Shown here piece by piece: positions 27,460-35,887 of a stretch of 64,000 nucleotides of DNA. The notes below the pieces were generated by a model. The model had not been told where the DNA came from, ran no database searches, and was given only the letters and a program-made list of their open reading frames with translations. Origin of the DNA: Ruegeria discodermiae (GTDB taxonomy: Bacteria; Pseudomonadota; Alphaproteobacteria; Rhodobacterales; Rhodobacteraceae). The DNA lies in contig NZ_JAVAMO010000005.1 of assembly GCF_030758345.1 (NCBI RefSeq), positions 124,001 through 188,000 of the forward strand, in the 5' to 3' direction. Each line of letters begins with the position of its first letter. Position 1 is the first letter of the stretch. Position numbers and translations under genes: made by a program.

Positions 27460-28560
27460 TTGGCTGCATCAAACAGCAACGACGCGTTCGTTGAATTCGA
27501 ACGCGTCCAGAAAAGCTATGATGGCGAAACGCTTGTCGTCAAAGACCTGAACCTGACCATGCCGAAAGGCGAATTCCTGACAATGCTAGGGCCGTCGGGG
27601 TCCGGCAAGACCACCTGCCTGATGATGCTGGCCGGATTTGAAACCGCCACCCATGGCGATATCCGGCTGGGCGGAATCTCGATCAACAACATCCCCCCGC
27701 ACAAACGCGGCATCGGGATGGTGTTTCAGAACTACGCCCTGTTTCCGCATATGACCATCGCAGAAAACCTCAGCTTTCCGTTGGAAGTGCGCAAATTGGG
27801 CAAATCCGAGCGCGAAGAGAAGGTGAAACGCGCGCTGGACATGGTTGAGATGGGCGCTTTTGGCGGTCGCAGACCGGCCCAGCTATCGGGGGGTCAGCAG
27901 CAGCGTGTCGCCTTGGCGCGCGCGCTGGTGTTCGAACCGGAACTGGTTCTGATGGATGAACCACTGGGCGCTTTGGACAAGCAATTGCGCGAAAAGATGC
28001 AGTTCGAAATCACCCATCTGGCGCATAATCTCGGGATCACCGTGGTCTATGTGACCCATGACCAGACCGAAGCGCTGACCATGTCAGACCGCGTTGCCGT
28101 GTTCAACGATGGTGTGATTCAGCAACTGGCGCCACCCGACCAGCTCTATGAATCGCCCGATAACAGCTTCGTCGCGCAGTTCATCGGCGAGAACAACACG
28201 CTTGAGGGGCAGGTCAAGGAAATCGCCAACGGCATTGCGGTGGTTCAACTAGACGATGGAGAATTGATCGACTGCAAGCCGGTCAATGTCGATAAACCCG
28301 GCGAGCGGACGCGGGTGTCGATCCGGCCCGAACGCGTCGAATACAACAAGGACCGCCTGAGCGACGGTGCCCATACCCTAAAAGCCGAAGTACTTGAATT
28401 CATCTATATGGGCGACATCTTCCGCACCCGGTTACGGGTCGCCGGAAATGACGAATTCATCATCAAGACCCGCAACGCGCCCGATCAGGTCCGCTTGCAG
28501 CCGGGACAGCAGATCGAAATCGGCTGGCTGCCCGAAGATTGTCGCGCGCTGGACGCGTGA
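27460..28560 (+). CDS. PotA-type ABC importer ATPase
   Basis: A 366-aa ATP-binding subunit of a polyamine/opine-type importer. Walker A is GPSGSGKTTC (about residues 42-51), the signature LSGGQQQRVALARAL (about 143-157), Walker B LVLMDEPLGALD (about 163-174) and the switch His in YVTHDQTEA. The C-terminal 100 residues form a TOBE domain (RVSIRPERVEYN). The start is a TTG at 27460 with GGGGAG seven bases before it. It is the first gene of a five-gene operon: ATPase, binding protein, DUF1330, and two permeases. The substrate is not certain. Confidence 0.92.
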   Translation: MAASNSNDAFVEFERVQKSYDGETLVVKDLNLTMPKGEFLTMLGPSGSGKTTCLMMLAGFETATHGDIRLGGISINNIPPHKRGIGMVFQNYALFPHMTIAENLSFPLEVRKLGKSEREEKVKRALDMVEMGAFGGRRPAQLSGGQQQRVALARALVFEPELVLMDEPLGALDKQLREKMQFEITHLAHNLGITVVYVTHDQTEALTMSDRVAVFNDGVIQQLAPPDQLYESPDNSFVAQFIGENNTLEGQVKEIANGIAVVQLDDGELIDCKPVNVDKPGERTRVSIRPERVEYNKDRLSDGAHTLKAEVLEFIYMGDIFRTRLRVAGNDEFIIKTRNAPDQVRLQPGQQIEIGWLPEDCRALDA

Positions 28561-28672
28561 CACCCCTTTTGTCGTATCCGGGCATCCGGAGCGATGAACA
28601 TGGAAGCCGGAATTCGAGACCCCGTGCGGCCGGTTCCTCCAGAGCAAGAACGGGAAAAACTGGGAGAGACTA

Positions 28673-29776
28673 ATGACACTCACGAGAACTCTTCTCGCCA
28701 CCACAGCCCTGAGCATGACCGCTGGTCTGGTCTCGGCGGAAGACATGGCGAATGAGATGACGATTGTAAGCTGGGGCGGTGCCTATTCCGCATCACAGCA
28801 AAACGCCTACCATACGCCCTATTCCGAGAATACCGGCGTGACCATCATCAATGATGAAAGCTCGGCCGAAGCGGTTGCCAAGCTGCGCGCCATGAATGAG
28901 GCGGGCAATGTGACTTGGGATGTGGTCGATGTTGTCGCCGCCGACGCAATTCGTCTGTGTGACGAAGGCCTCGCGCTGGAAATCGATCCCGACACGCAAT
29001 TGGCGGCAGCCCCCGACGGAACACCGGCTTCCGAAGATTTCGGCGACCTGCTGGTCAGCGACTGCTTCATCCCGCAGATCGTCTATTCGACCACCTTCGG
29101 CTATCGCACCGACCTGGTGGGAGACACCCCGCCCACCGAGATCTGCGCGGTGTTTGACACCGAGACCTATCCGGGTAAGCGCAGCCTGGAAAAGCGCGCC
29201 ATCAACAATATGGAATGGGCGCTTCTGTGTGACGGGGTTGCCAAGGAAGACGTCTACGACGTGCTGGAAACGCCCGAAGGACAAGAACAGGCTCTCGCCA
29301 AGCTCGATACGATCAAGGATGATGTGATCTGGTGGTCTGCCGGTGCCGATACGCCACAACTGCTCGCCGATGGCGAAGTGGTCATGGGCTCGACCTATAA
29401 TGGCCGACTATTCAGCGTGATCGAAGAGCAGAAACAGCCCGTTGCCATGCTGTGGGACGCGCAGATCTTTGATCTGGATGGCTGGATCATCCCGACAGGT
29501 CTGAGCCCAGAGCGTCAGGCACGCGCGCTTGATTACATCATGTTCGCGACCGACACCCAGCGTCTGGCAGATCAGGCCAAATGGATCTCCTACGGTCCGG
29601 CGCGCGCCTCGTCTGCGCCTTTGGTCGGTCAGCATGCCGATCTGGGCATCGACATGGCACCGCATATGCCGACTGATCCCGAGAACGCCAAGAATACGTT
29701 CCTCTACAATTACGAATTCTGGGCGGATTACCGCGACGATATCGAAGCCAAATTCCAGGCCTGGCTAGCCAAGTAA
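28673..29776 (+). CDS. PotD-type periplasmic substrate-binding protein
   Basis: A 367-aa protein with a signal peptide (RTLLATTALSMTAGLVSA, cleavage before EDMAN). The mature part is a type II periplasmic binding protein of the spermidine/putrescine-like group: TIVSWGGAYSASQQNAYHTP near residues 29-48, then NEAGNVTWDVVDV and WWSAGADTPQLLADGE. The family includes binders of polyamines, gamma-aminobutyrate and related compounds; the residues that define a polyamine pocket cannot be judged here. GGGAGAG precedes the ATG. A strong hairpin follows the stop, probably stabilising this part of the mRNA. Confidence 0.9.
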   Translation: MTLTRTLLATTALSMTAGLVSAEDMANEMTIVSWGGAYSASQQNAYHTPYSENTGVTIINDESSAEAVAKLRAMNEAGNVTWDVVDVVAADAIRLCDEGLALEIDPDTQLAAAPDGTPASEDFGDLLVSDCFIPQIVYSTTFGYRTDLVGDTPPTEICAVFDTETYPGKRSLEKRAINNMEWALLCDGVAKEDVYDVLETPEGQEQALAKLDTIKDDVIWWSAGADTPQLLADGEVVMGSTYNGRLFSVIEEQKQPVAMLWDAQIFDLDGWIIPTGLSPERQARALDYIMFATDTQRLADQAKWISYGPARASSAPLVGQHADLGIDMAPHMPTDPENAKNTFLYNYEFWADYRDDIEAKFQAWLAK

Positions 29777-29780
29777 ATCC

Positions 29781-29806
29781 AAAGCGGGCCTGACAAGGCC
29801 CGCTTT
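29781..29806 (+). other. Intercistronic hairpin after the binding-protein gene
   Basis: AAAGCGGGCC (29781-29790) pairs with GGCCCGCTTT (29797-29806), a 10-bp stem with a 6-base loop, and no T-tract follows. Such a stem between a binding-protein gene and the permease genes usually keeps more of the upstream mRNA or gives partial termination. Confidence 0.6.
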
Positions 29807-29825
29807 GCCGATCAGGGGAAAGACT

Positions 29826-30116
29826 ATGCCCAAAGGATACCTCATCGCCCATGTAACGGTCACCAACCCGGACGCCTATCAGGAATACGTCCGTCTGGAC
29901 ACGCCGATCCTGCACCGTCTGGGAGGGCGGTTCGTGGTGCGCGGCGGGCAGAGTGAAACATCCGAAGGGTCTAGTCTGGACCGGCATGTGGTGATCGAGT
30001 TCCCCTCTTACGAGGCTGCTAAAGCCGCCTATAACGACCCCGAATATCAGAAAGTGGCCGAGATCCGGCGCGCCAATGCCGAGAGCGTCGTCATTTTGGT
30101 CGAAGGTGCAGAATGA
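29826..30116 (+). CDS. DUF1330 protein inside the ABC operon
   Basis: A 96-aa protein of DUF1330, a dimeric ferredoxin-like (alpha-beta barrel) fold: GYLIAHVTVTNPDAYQEYV at residues 4-22, RFVVRGGQSETSEG near 41-54, and FPSYEAAKAAYNDPEYQ near 66-82. The family has no proven enzymatic role, but related folds bind small aromatic or polar molecules. GGGGAAAG precedes the ATG at 29826, and its stop overlaps the permease start as ATGA, so it is truly part of the operon. It may process or sense the transported compound, which is inference. Confidence 0.85.
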   Translation: MPKGYLIAHVTVTNPDAYQEYVRLDTPILHRLGGRFVVRGGQSETSEGSSLDRHVVIEFPSYEAAKAAYNDPEYQKVAEIRRANAESVVILVEGAE

Positions 30117-31384
30117 GCGATATCACCCAATCAGGTCCCGTCCTTGCAGCCGATGGCAAGCCGCTCAAGCATAGTCTGAACCGTGCGCTCCGGCGGCAGA
30201 AAATGCGGGCGATGGCCCTGATCCTGCCGCTGCTGGCCTTTGTCCTGCTCACCTTCATCGTACCGATCGGACAGATGCTGTTCCGCTCGGTTCAAAACGA
30301 TATCGTGCAAAATACGCTGCCGCAGACGGTGATCGCGATCCAGGACTGGGATGCGACCAGCGGCGAAGCCCCCGACGAGGCCGCCTTTGCCGCCCTTGCC
30401 GCCGACTTCAAGATCGCCGTTGAAAACAAGACCCATACCCGTGTGGGCAGTCGCTTGAACTATGAGACCCCCGGTATCTCGTCGCTGTTCAGAAAGGCCG
30501 GACGAAAAGCCAAGCGATGGGACCTCGAAACCGATGGGCCCTTCAAGGAACAGTTCCTTGATATCGACGAGGATTGGGGTGACCCCGCAATATGGCGCAC
30601 GATCCAGAAATTTTCACCCCCGGTCACCAGCGGGTATTTCCTGAATGCCGCCGATATGCAGTTGGGCGATGACGGTGTCGAGTTCCGGCCCGAAAACCAG
30701 CAGATCTATATCACGCTGTTCAAACGAACGCTGTTCATGTCGCTGGTCATCATGGGGGCATGCATCCTGCTGGGCTACCCGGTGGCCTGGCTGCTGGCAA
30801 ACCTGCCCTCTGCCAAGGCAAATGTGTTGCTGATCCTGGTGCTGTTGCCGTTCTGGACCTCGCTGCTGGTGCGGACATCGGCCTGGAAAGTGATGTTGCA
30901 GCAGCAGGGCGTGATCAACGACACGCTGGTCTGGCTGGGCCTTGTGGCCGACGAGTCACGGCTGGTGATGATCAACAACCAGTTCGGCACGATCGTGGCG
31001 ATGACCCATATCCTGCTGCCCTTCATGATCCTGCCGATGTATTCGGTGATGCAGACCATCCCGCCCTCCTACCTGCGCGCGGCAAAGTCGCTGGGCGCCA
31101 CCAACTGGACCGCCTTCTGGCGGGTCTATTTCCCGCAATCGGTGCCGGGCATCGGGGCGGGCTCGATCCTGGTCTTCATTCTGGCCATTGGCTACTATAT
31201 CACGCCCGAACTGGTTGGCGGCACCAAAGGTGTCTTCATCTCGAACCGGATCGCCTTCCACATCTCGTCATCGCTGAACTGGGGGTTGGCCGCCGCGCTT
31301 GGCACCATCCTGCTGGTCGCGGTCCTGATCCTCTACTGGGCCTATGACAAGATCGTCGGCATCGACAACGTAAAGCTGGGATAA
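30113..31384 (+). CDS. PotB-like ABC permease with large periplasmic insert
   Basis: A 423-aa inner-membrane permease. The first transmembrane helix (about residues 34-55, ALILPLLAFVLLTFIVPIG) is followed by a long soluble segment of roughly 140 residues before the second helix (about 205-225). This segment is far longer than in E. coli PotB and is predicted to be periplasmic. The remaining helices and the EAA-like loop SYLRAAKSLGATNWTAFWRV (about 323-342) follow the usual MetI pattern. The protein pairs with the next gene. The start overlaps DUF1330. Confidence 0.9.
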   Translation: MSDITQSGPVLAADGKPLKHSLNRALRRQKMRAMALILPLLAFVLLTFIVPIGQMLFRSVQNDIVQNTLPQTVIAIQDWDATSGEAPDEAAFAALAADFKIAVENKTHTRVGSRLNYETPGISSLFRKAGRKAKRWDLETDGPFKEQFLDIDEDWGDPAIWRTIQKFSPPVTSGYFLNAADMQLGDDGVEFRPENQQIYITLFKRTLFMSLVIMGACILLGYPVAWLLANLPSAKANVLLILVLLPFWTSLLVRTSAWKVMLQQQGVINDTLVWLGLVADESRLVMINNQFGTIVAMTHILLPFMILPMYSVMQTIPPSYLRAAKSLGATNWTAFWRVYFPQSVPGIGAGSILVFILAIGYYITPELVGGTKGVFISNRIAFHISSSLNWGLAAALGTILLVAVLILYWAYDKIVGIDNVKLG

Positions 31385-31389
31385 CCGGA

Positions 31390-32598
31390 ATGGCACTTAC
31401 CCCCGTCACACCAAGCTCGACCTCGTTCACCGCGAGCACAACCGCCGTCGCCGGTGCCATTGCGGGCTTGCTTGTCGGCACCTCCCAGGGCAATGCGTTT
31501 CTGGGCGTTGTCATCGGCGCGGCACTGCTGGCTGCAGTTACCTTTGTGGCGCTGCAGATGCGTGAGCGCGAAAAACCCGTCCGCTGGATCATCCTCACCG
31601 GGTTCGCGCTGGCCGGGTTCCTCATGGGCGGGCTGTCCGCCGGGATCATCGGCGTGCTGTTCGGCTGGTTCTTTGGCTGGTTCATCTTCTGGATCGGCGA
31701 AACCCGCTACCGCGCGACGCTGGTGCCCTATCTGACACCGGGGCAGGTGCTGTGGCATTACGGCTTCCGAGTGATCTGCGGCGCGATCTTTGTCTTTCTG
31801 ATCACCCCCATTCTGGTGGTGCTGCCGCTGTCCTTCAACGCGCAGGATTTCTTTACCTTTACGCCCGAGATGCTGCGGCTCGACCCCGAAGGTTATTCGC
31901 TGAAGCACTATCGCGATTTCTTCACTAATCAGGACTGGCAGCGTTCGTTCCGCAATTCGCTCATCATCGCGCCCATCGCGACAGTGATCTCGGTCACGCT
32001 GGGCACGCTAGCCGCCATCGGCCTCAGCCAGAGCCATGTGCCCGGACGCCGCGCGATCATGGCCATCCTGATTTCGCCGATGATCGTGCCGCTGATCATC
32101 TCGGCCACCGGAATGTTCTTTTTCTACTCGCAGATCGGTCAAGTTCTTGAGAACAATCTGGGCCTTTCCAAGACATTTGTTGGATATGTGAAAGTCGTAT
32201 TGGCCCATGCGGTACTGGGTATCCCCTTCGTCATCATCACCGTGACCGCCACGCTGGTGGGCTTTGACCGGTCGCTGACGCGTGCAGCCGCAAATATGGG
32301 TGCAGGGCCTGTCACCACCTTCTTTCGGGTGCAGATGCCGTTGATCCTGCCGGGCGTGATCTCGGGCGGACTCTTTGCCTTCATCACCTCATTTGACGAG
32401 GTGGTCGTGGTGCTGTTTGTCGGCTCGGCCCGGCAAAAAACGCTGCCCTGGCAGATGTTCACTGGCCTGCGCGAGCAGATCTCACCAACCATTCTCGCGG
32501 TGGCGACGATCCTTGTCGTGATCTCCATCGCGCTGCTGACCACGGTCGAACTGCTACGCCGCCGGTCTGAACGGCTGCGTGGCATCACCCCAAGCTGA
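31390..32598 (+). CDS. PotC-like ABC permease with extended N-terminus
   Basis: A 402-aa permease. About 130 extra residues precede the region that aligns with PotC. They include three or more hydrophobic segments (AGAIAGLLVGTS, FLGVVIGAALLAAVTFVAL and ILTGFALAGFLMGGLSAGII). The MetI core starts near RVICGAIFVFLITPILVVL and has the EAA loop LTRAAANMGAGPVTTFFRVQ (about 297-316). The gene lies five bases after the first permease and ends the operon. The N-terminal block may form its own membrane module. The following lytic transglycosylase gene converges within two bases. Confidence 0.9.
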   Translation: MALTPVTPSSTSFTASTTAVAGAIAGLLVGTSQGNAFLGVVIGAALLAAVTFVALQMREREKPVRWIILTGFALAGFLMGGLSAGIIGVLFGWFFGWFIFWIGETRYRATLVPYLTPGQVLWHYGFRVICGAIFVFLITPILVVLPLSFNAQDFFTFTPEMLRLDPEGYSLKHYRDFFTNQDWQRSFRNSLIIAPIATVISVTLGTLAAIGLSQSHVPGRRAIMAILISPMIVPLIISATGMFFFYSQIGQVLENNLGLSKTFVGYVKVVLAHAVLGIPFVIITVTATLVGFDRSLTRAAANMGAGPVTTFFRVQMPLILPGVISGGLFAFITSFDEVVVVLFVGSARQKTLPWQMFTGLREQISPTILAVATILVVISIALLTTVELLRRRSERLRGITPS

Positions 32599-32599
32599 A

Positions 32600-33910
32600 C
32601 TAGCGCAGGCGCTCCAGCAGCCGGGGTGAGGCGTAGCCGTCCGGCACAAGCCCATTGGCCGTCTGGTAGGACCGCACGGCATTGATGGTCAGCGGCCCAA
32701 CCCGCCCATCGATCTTCTGCGTGTCGAACCCTGCCCCGGTAAGACGGCGCTGCAACTCCTTACGTTCCGAGAAAGTCAGCGCGCGGTCGCCGCGCGGCCA
32801 GTCTGCTGCGATCACCGGGCCACCTGCAATACGATCCGCCAGATACCCGACTCCGATCACATAGGCATCGGCGGTATTGTATTTCTCGAGCACCGCGAAG
32901 TTGTCAAAGACCATAAAGGCCGCGCCCTGAGACCCCGCAGGCAGCAGGATCGACGCCTCGCCGTGATCGGGCACCGGCTTGCCGGATACATCCACCACAC
33001 CTGCCGCCGCCCAGTCAGACGGAAACCGGGTCAGGTCGCGGCGCGCTTGGGCATAGTCGAACCCTTTGGGCAAACGCACCTCGACACCCCAGGGCTGCCC
33101 CTCGGTCCAGCCGAACCCGGCCAGATATGCTGCCGTCGAGGCCAGCGCATCACGCGGATCGTCGGACCAGATATCGCGTTTGCCGTCACCGGTGAAATCC
33201 ACCGCGTAGCGATGGTAGGAACTGGGCATGAATTGCGTATGCCCCATCGCTCCGGCCCAACTGCCTTTCATACCGCGCGCGGACACATCGCCGGCTTCGA
33301 GAATCTGCAGCGCCGCCACAAGCTCTGCCTCAAAAAACGCCGATCGGCGCGTGTCATGGGCCAGCGTGGCCAGCGAGCGGATCGTGTTGTTGCTACCGCG
33401 AAACGCGCCGAACGAGCTTTCCAGCCCCCAGATCGCGGTAACCACCTCTTTCTCGACGCCATAATGCGCTTCGATCTGCGATAGCGCTGTCGCGTGTTTG
33501 GCCAATGCCGCGCGCCCGTTCTTAACCCGCGAGGTCGAGACCGCGCTATCGAGATACTGCCAGATCGTTTTGCTGAATTCCGATTGGTTGCGGTCAAGCC
33601 GCACCACATCCGGGTCGATGGTCACATTGGCAAACGCCACGTCGAGCGTTCCGGCACTGATACCCTGCTCCAGCGCCCGGCCACGAAAGCCCGATAACCA
33701 CAGCGCGAAGGGATCATTTGACGCGGCCACCTGCACAACCTCCCGCCCGATCTCGGGCGCGGGTCGGGCCACGGGCCGCAGCGATGTGGTAACCGAGGCC
33801 AGTTGAAAGGATGCCTGTTTGTCGGGGTCATGTGGCGCTTCCGCCGACGCATGTGTTGACCCAAATGCCGCCATAATGGTTCCGACGGCGCCCGATTTCC
33901 AGTTTATCAT
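32600..33910 (-). CDS. MltB-family lytic murein transglycosylase with PG-binding domain
   Basis: About 436 aa. A short hydrophobic N-terminus ending near THASAEA suggests export; no lipobox is seen. The catalytic domain (about 70-340) has the Glu in AIWGLESSFGAF (near 157-168) and the substrate loop AMGHTQFMPSSYHRYAVD. The C-terminal 70 residues are a peptidoglycan-binding domain (ELQRRLTGAGFDTQKIDGRV, then GPLTINAVRSYQ). The enzyme cuts glycan strands and forms 1,6-anhydro ends. The frame is open 27 codons further upstream; the ATG at 33910 starts the export signal. Confidence 0.9.
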   Translation of the reverse strand: MINWKSGAVGTIMAAFGSTHASAEAPHDPDKQASFQLASVTTSLRPVARPAPEIGREVVQVAASNDPFALWLSGFRGRALEQGISAGTLDVAFANVTIDPDVVRLDRNQSEFSKTIWQYLDSAVSTSRVKNGRAALAKHATALSQIEAHYGVEKEVVTAIWGLESSFGAFRGSNNTIRSLATLAHDTRRSAFFEAELVAALQILEAGDVSARGMKGSWAGAMGHTQFMPSSYHRYAVDFTGDGKRDIWSDDPRDALASTAAYLAGFGWTEGQPWGVEVRLPKGFDYAQARRDLTRFPSDWAAAGVVDVSGKPVPDHGEASILLPAGSQGAAFMVFDNFAVLEKYNTADAYVIGVGYLADRIAGGPVIAADWPRGDRALTFSERKELQRRLTGAGFDTQKIDGRVGPLTINAVRSYQTANGLVPDGYASPRLLERLR

Positions 33911-33972
33911 CTGAATTATCCCGTTTGCCTGCTCGCGAGAAGTGTACCGCGAAACCGGCCATGGACAAAGCA

Positions 33973-34692
33973 TCAGTCTGCGGTTTTGCAATCTTCCGCT
34001 GTCTGGAAGGGCTGGGCACGCAGATACGCCAGCGCATCGCGCAACAACGCAATGCGCCTGGGACGGAAGGATTGGCCAGTCAAAACCAGATCACGCATGC
34101 GGTCCAGCCGAAAGACCCGAAAGTCGCGGCGCAGGTGGCACCATGCGATCAACACGCTGGAGCGGTCCATATAGACGATCGACAAAGGGTCGACGCTGCG
34201 CTCGGTCTGACTGCCATGCACATCCGTATAGCCGAACGCCACCGATTGCTCGTCCCACGTGGCTTGCCGCAGGATGCCCACGTCGATGCTGGGCGGTGCT
34301 GGCCGGTCGAACCGGGTCGCCGTCAGCACCGCATGGCTCAGTCGATGGGATTGCCGCGCGGGCAGACGGCCCTGCAGCTTGCGCAGCGCGTGTGAGGCAG
34401 CCGAGGACAGCGCCGGATCGCCGATCTGTTCGACCTCACGCAGCCCCAGAACCAACGCCTCAAGTTCGTCATCGGTGAAGCCCAGCGTCGGCAGGGTCGC
34501 GTCCTCAATCAGGGTAAAGCCGAACCCCGCCTCGCCATCAATCACCGCCCCCAGCCCACGCAACGCGTCGATATCGCGATGCACGGTTCGCGGCGACACG
34601 TCCAGATCCTGAGCGAGCTGCACCGATGTCCGAGGCGCCGGGCCAGAGCGCAGAGCCTGCATCAGTTGAAAAAGGCGGGCAGTTCGGGACAT
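33973..34692 (-). CDS. YafY-type transcriptional regulator (HTH + WYL)
   Basis: About 239 aa. An N-terminal HTH_11 domain reads RLFQLMQALRSGPAPRTSVQ with the recognition helix VSPRTVHRDIDALRGLGAV (about residues 33-51). The remainder is a WYL ligand-binding domain, with WDEQSVAFGYTDVHGSQTE near 147-165 and DPLSIVYMDRSSVLIAWCHL near 171-190. It is divergently placed from a glutathione S-transferase gene with 113 bases between, so it most likely regulates that gene and itself. The ATG at 34692 is the standard YafY-like start (SRTARLFQLM). Confidence 0.88.
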   Translation of the reverse strand: MSRTARLFQLMQALRSGPAPRTSVQLAQDLDVSPRTVHRDIDALRGLGAVIDGEAGFGFTLIEDATLPTLGFTDDELEALVLGLREVEQIGDPALSSAASHALRKLQGRLPARQSHRLSHAVLTATRFDRPAPPSIDVGILRQATWDEQSVAFGYTDVHGSQTERSVDPLSIVYMDRSSVLIAWCHLRRDFRVFRLDRMRDLVLTGQSFRPRRIALLRDALAYLRAQPFQTAEDCKTAD

Positions 34693-34805
34693 CGGGCTGC
34701 GCAACTCCGCATGCTGGGATGATCGAGATTACCTTATGCCTGATGTCAGAAACTGTCATCAGGTTACTCTACACCTGCCGGTATGACCCGTTTTGGAGTG
34801 CCTCG

Positions 34806-35504
34806 ATGTTGACCCTGCTCACCTACCCCGCCGCGTTCGGCCAGTTCAGCGCCAGCCCGTTCTGCGTCAAGGCAGCCTATATGCTGCACCTTTCGGGGCA
34901 GTGCTGGCAGCGCTCTGATCTGCTGAACCCTGGCAAGATGCCCCACCGCAAGCTGCCGGTGCTGCGCACGCCGCAGCGGCTGCTGCCCGACAGTGACGGC
35001 ATCCGTGGCTGGCTCGAAACGCAGGGCACAGATTTCGACGCCGGGCTGAGCGATGTGCAAAAAGGCCAGTCCCGCGCCCTGTGCCGGATGGCCGAAGATC
35101 ACATCTACTTTCACATCGTGCTGGACCGCTGGGGCAATGATCAGGTCTGGCCGATCCTACGCGAGACCTTCTTCGGCGAAGTTCCGGCCCTGATCCGGGG
35201 CCTTGTCTCGGGCGCGGTGCGCGAGTCGGTACTGAAAGGGCTCGACAGTCAGGGCGTCGCCCGCTTTTCCGAGCCGGAGCGGCTGGACCGGGTCGAACAG
35301 GACCTGCAGGCGATCAGCGTGTTTCTGGCGGACAGCCCCTTTTTGCTGGGCGAGGCGCCCAGTTCCGCCGATCTGAGCGTTGCACCCATTCTGGGCGCCA
35401 TGCGCGCCACGCCTATCGAAACGAAACTGCGTCTGCGCATTGCCAATGACCCGCTTCTTGCGGGATATGTGGATCGTGTGGATCAGACGATTGGCTTGCC
35501 GTGA
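34806..35504 (+). CDS. Glutathione S-transferase-like protein
   Basis: A 232-aa thioredoxin-fold plus all-helical protein. The N-terminal domain has SPFCVKAAYMLHLSG (about residues 18-32) and KLPVLRTPQRLLPDSDGIRG with the cis-Pro and SDxI glutathione-contact motif. The C-terminal helices end with FLLGEAPSSADLSVAPILGA, typical of GSTs. It probably detoxifies an electrophile or binds glutathione. The ATG at 34806 has GGAG seven bases upstream. It is divergent from a YafY-type regulator and overlaps a DUF1801 gene by four bases. Confidence 0.85.
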   Translation: MLTLLTYPAAFGQFSASPFCVKAAYMLHLSGQCWQRSDLLNPGKMPHRKLPVLRTPQRLLPDSDGIRGWLETQGTDFDAGLSDVQKGQSRALCRMAEDHIYFHIVLDRWGNDQVWPILRETFFGEVPALIRGLVSGAVRESVLKGLDSQGVARFSEPERLDRVEQDLQAISVFLADSPFLLGEAPSSADLSVAPILGAMRATPIETKLRLRIANDPLLAGYVDRVDQTIGLP

Positions 35505-35887
35505 CACAATTTCAATCCCCCAAGGTCGAGGATGCCTTTGCCGCCTTCCCCCCATCGGCGCAGGACGGCCTGCTGCGGCTGCGTGATCTGATCTTTGATA
35601 CGGCGGCACAACTGCCGGAGCCTGCGACGCTCAGCGAAGAGCTGAAATGGGGTCAGCCCGCCTATCTCACACGCAAAGGCACAACGATCCGGCTTGGCGT
35701 CCCGAAACAGGCGCAGTTCGGGCTGTTTGTACACTGCCAGACGCGGTTGATTTCGGAGTTTTCCCAGACCTTTCCGGGCACCGACCGGATTGAGGGCACC
35801 CGCGCAGTGCTGTTTGATGAGGTGGGTGAGATTTCACCCGAACGGCATGGCTGGCTGATCGCCCGCGCGCTGACCTATCACGTCTGA
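35501..35887 (+). CDS. DUF1801 protein
   Basis: A 128-aa protein of DUF1801 (YdhG-like fold). The conserved core is LRLRDLIFDTAAQLPE near residues 24-39, SEELKWGQPAYL near 45-56 and TTIRLGVPKQAQFGLFVHCQ. The function is unknown; related proteins have a Swiss-army alpha/beta fold and one branch is linked to iron. The start is GTG and overlaps the GST stop as GTGA, so the two form a small operon under the divergent YafY regulator. It overlaps the end of rnr by ten bases. Confidence 0.85.
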   Translation: MTQFQSPKVEDAFAAFPPSAQDGLLRLRDLIFDTAAQLPEPATLSEELKWGQPAYLTRKGTTIRLGVPKQAQFGLFVHCQTRLISEFSQTFPGTDRIEGTRAVLFDEVGEISPERHGWLIARALTYHV

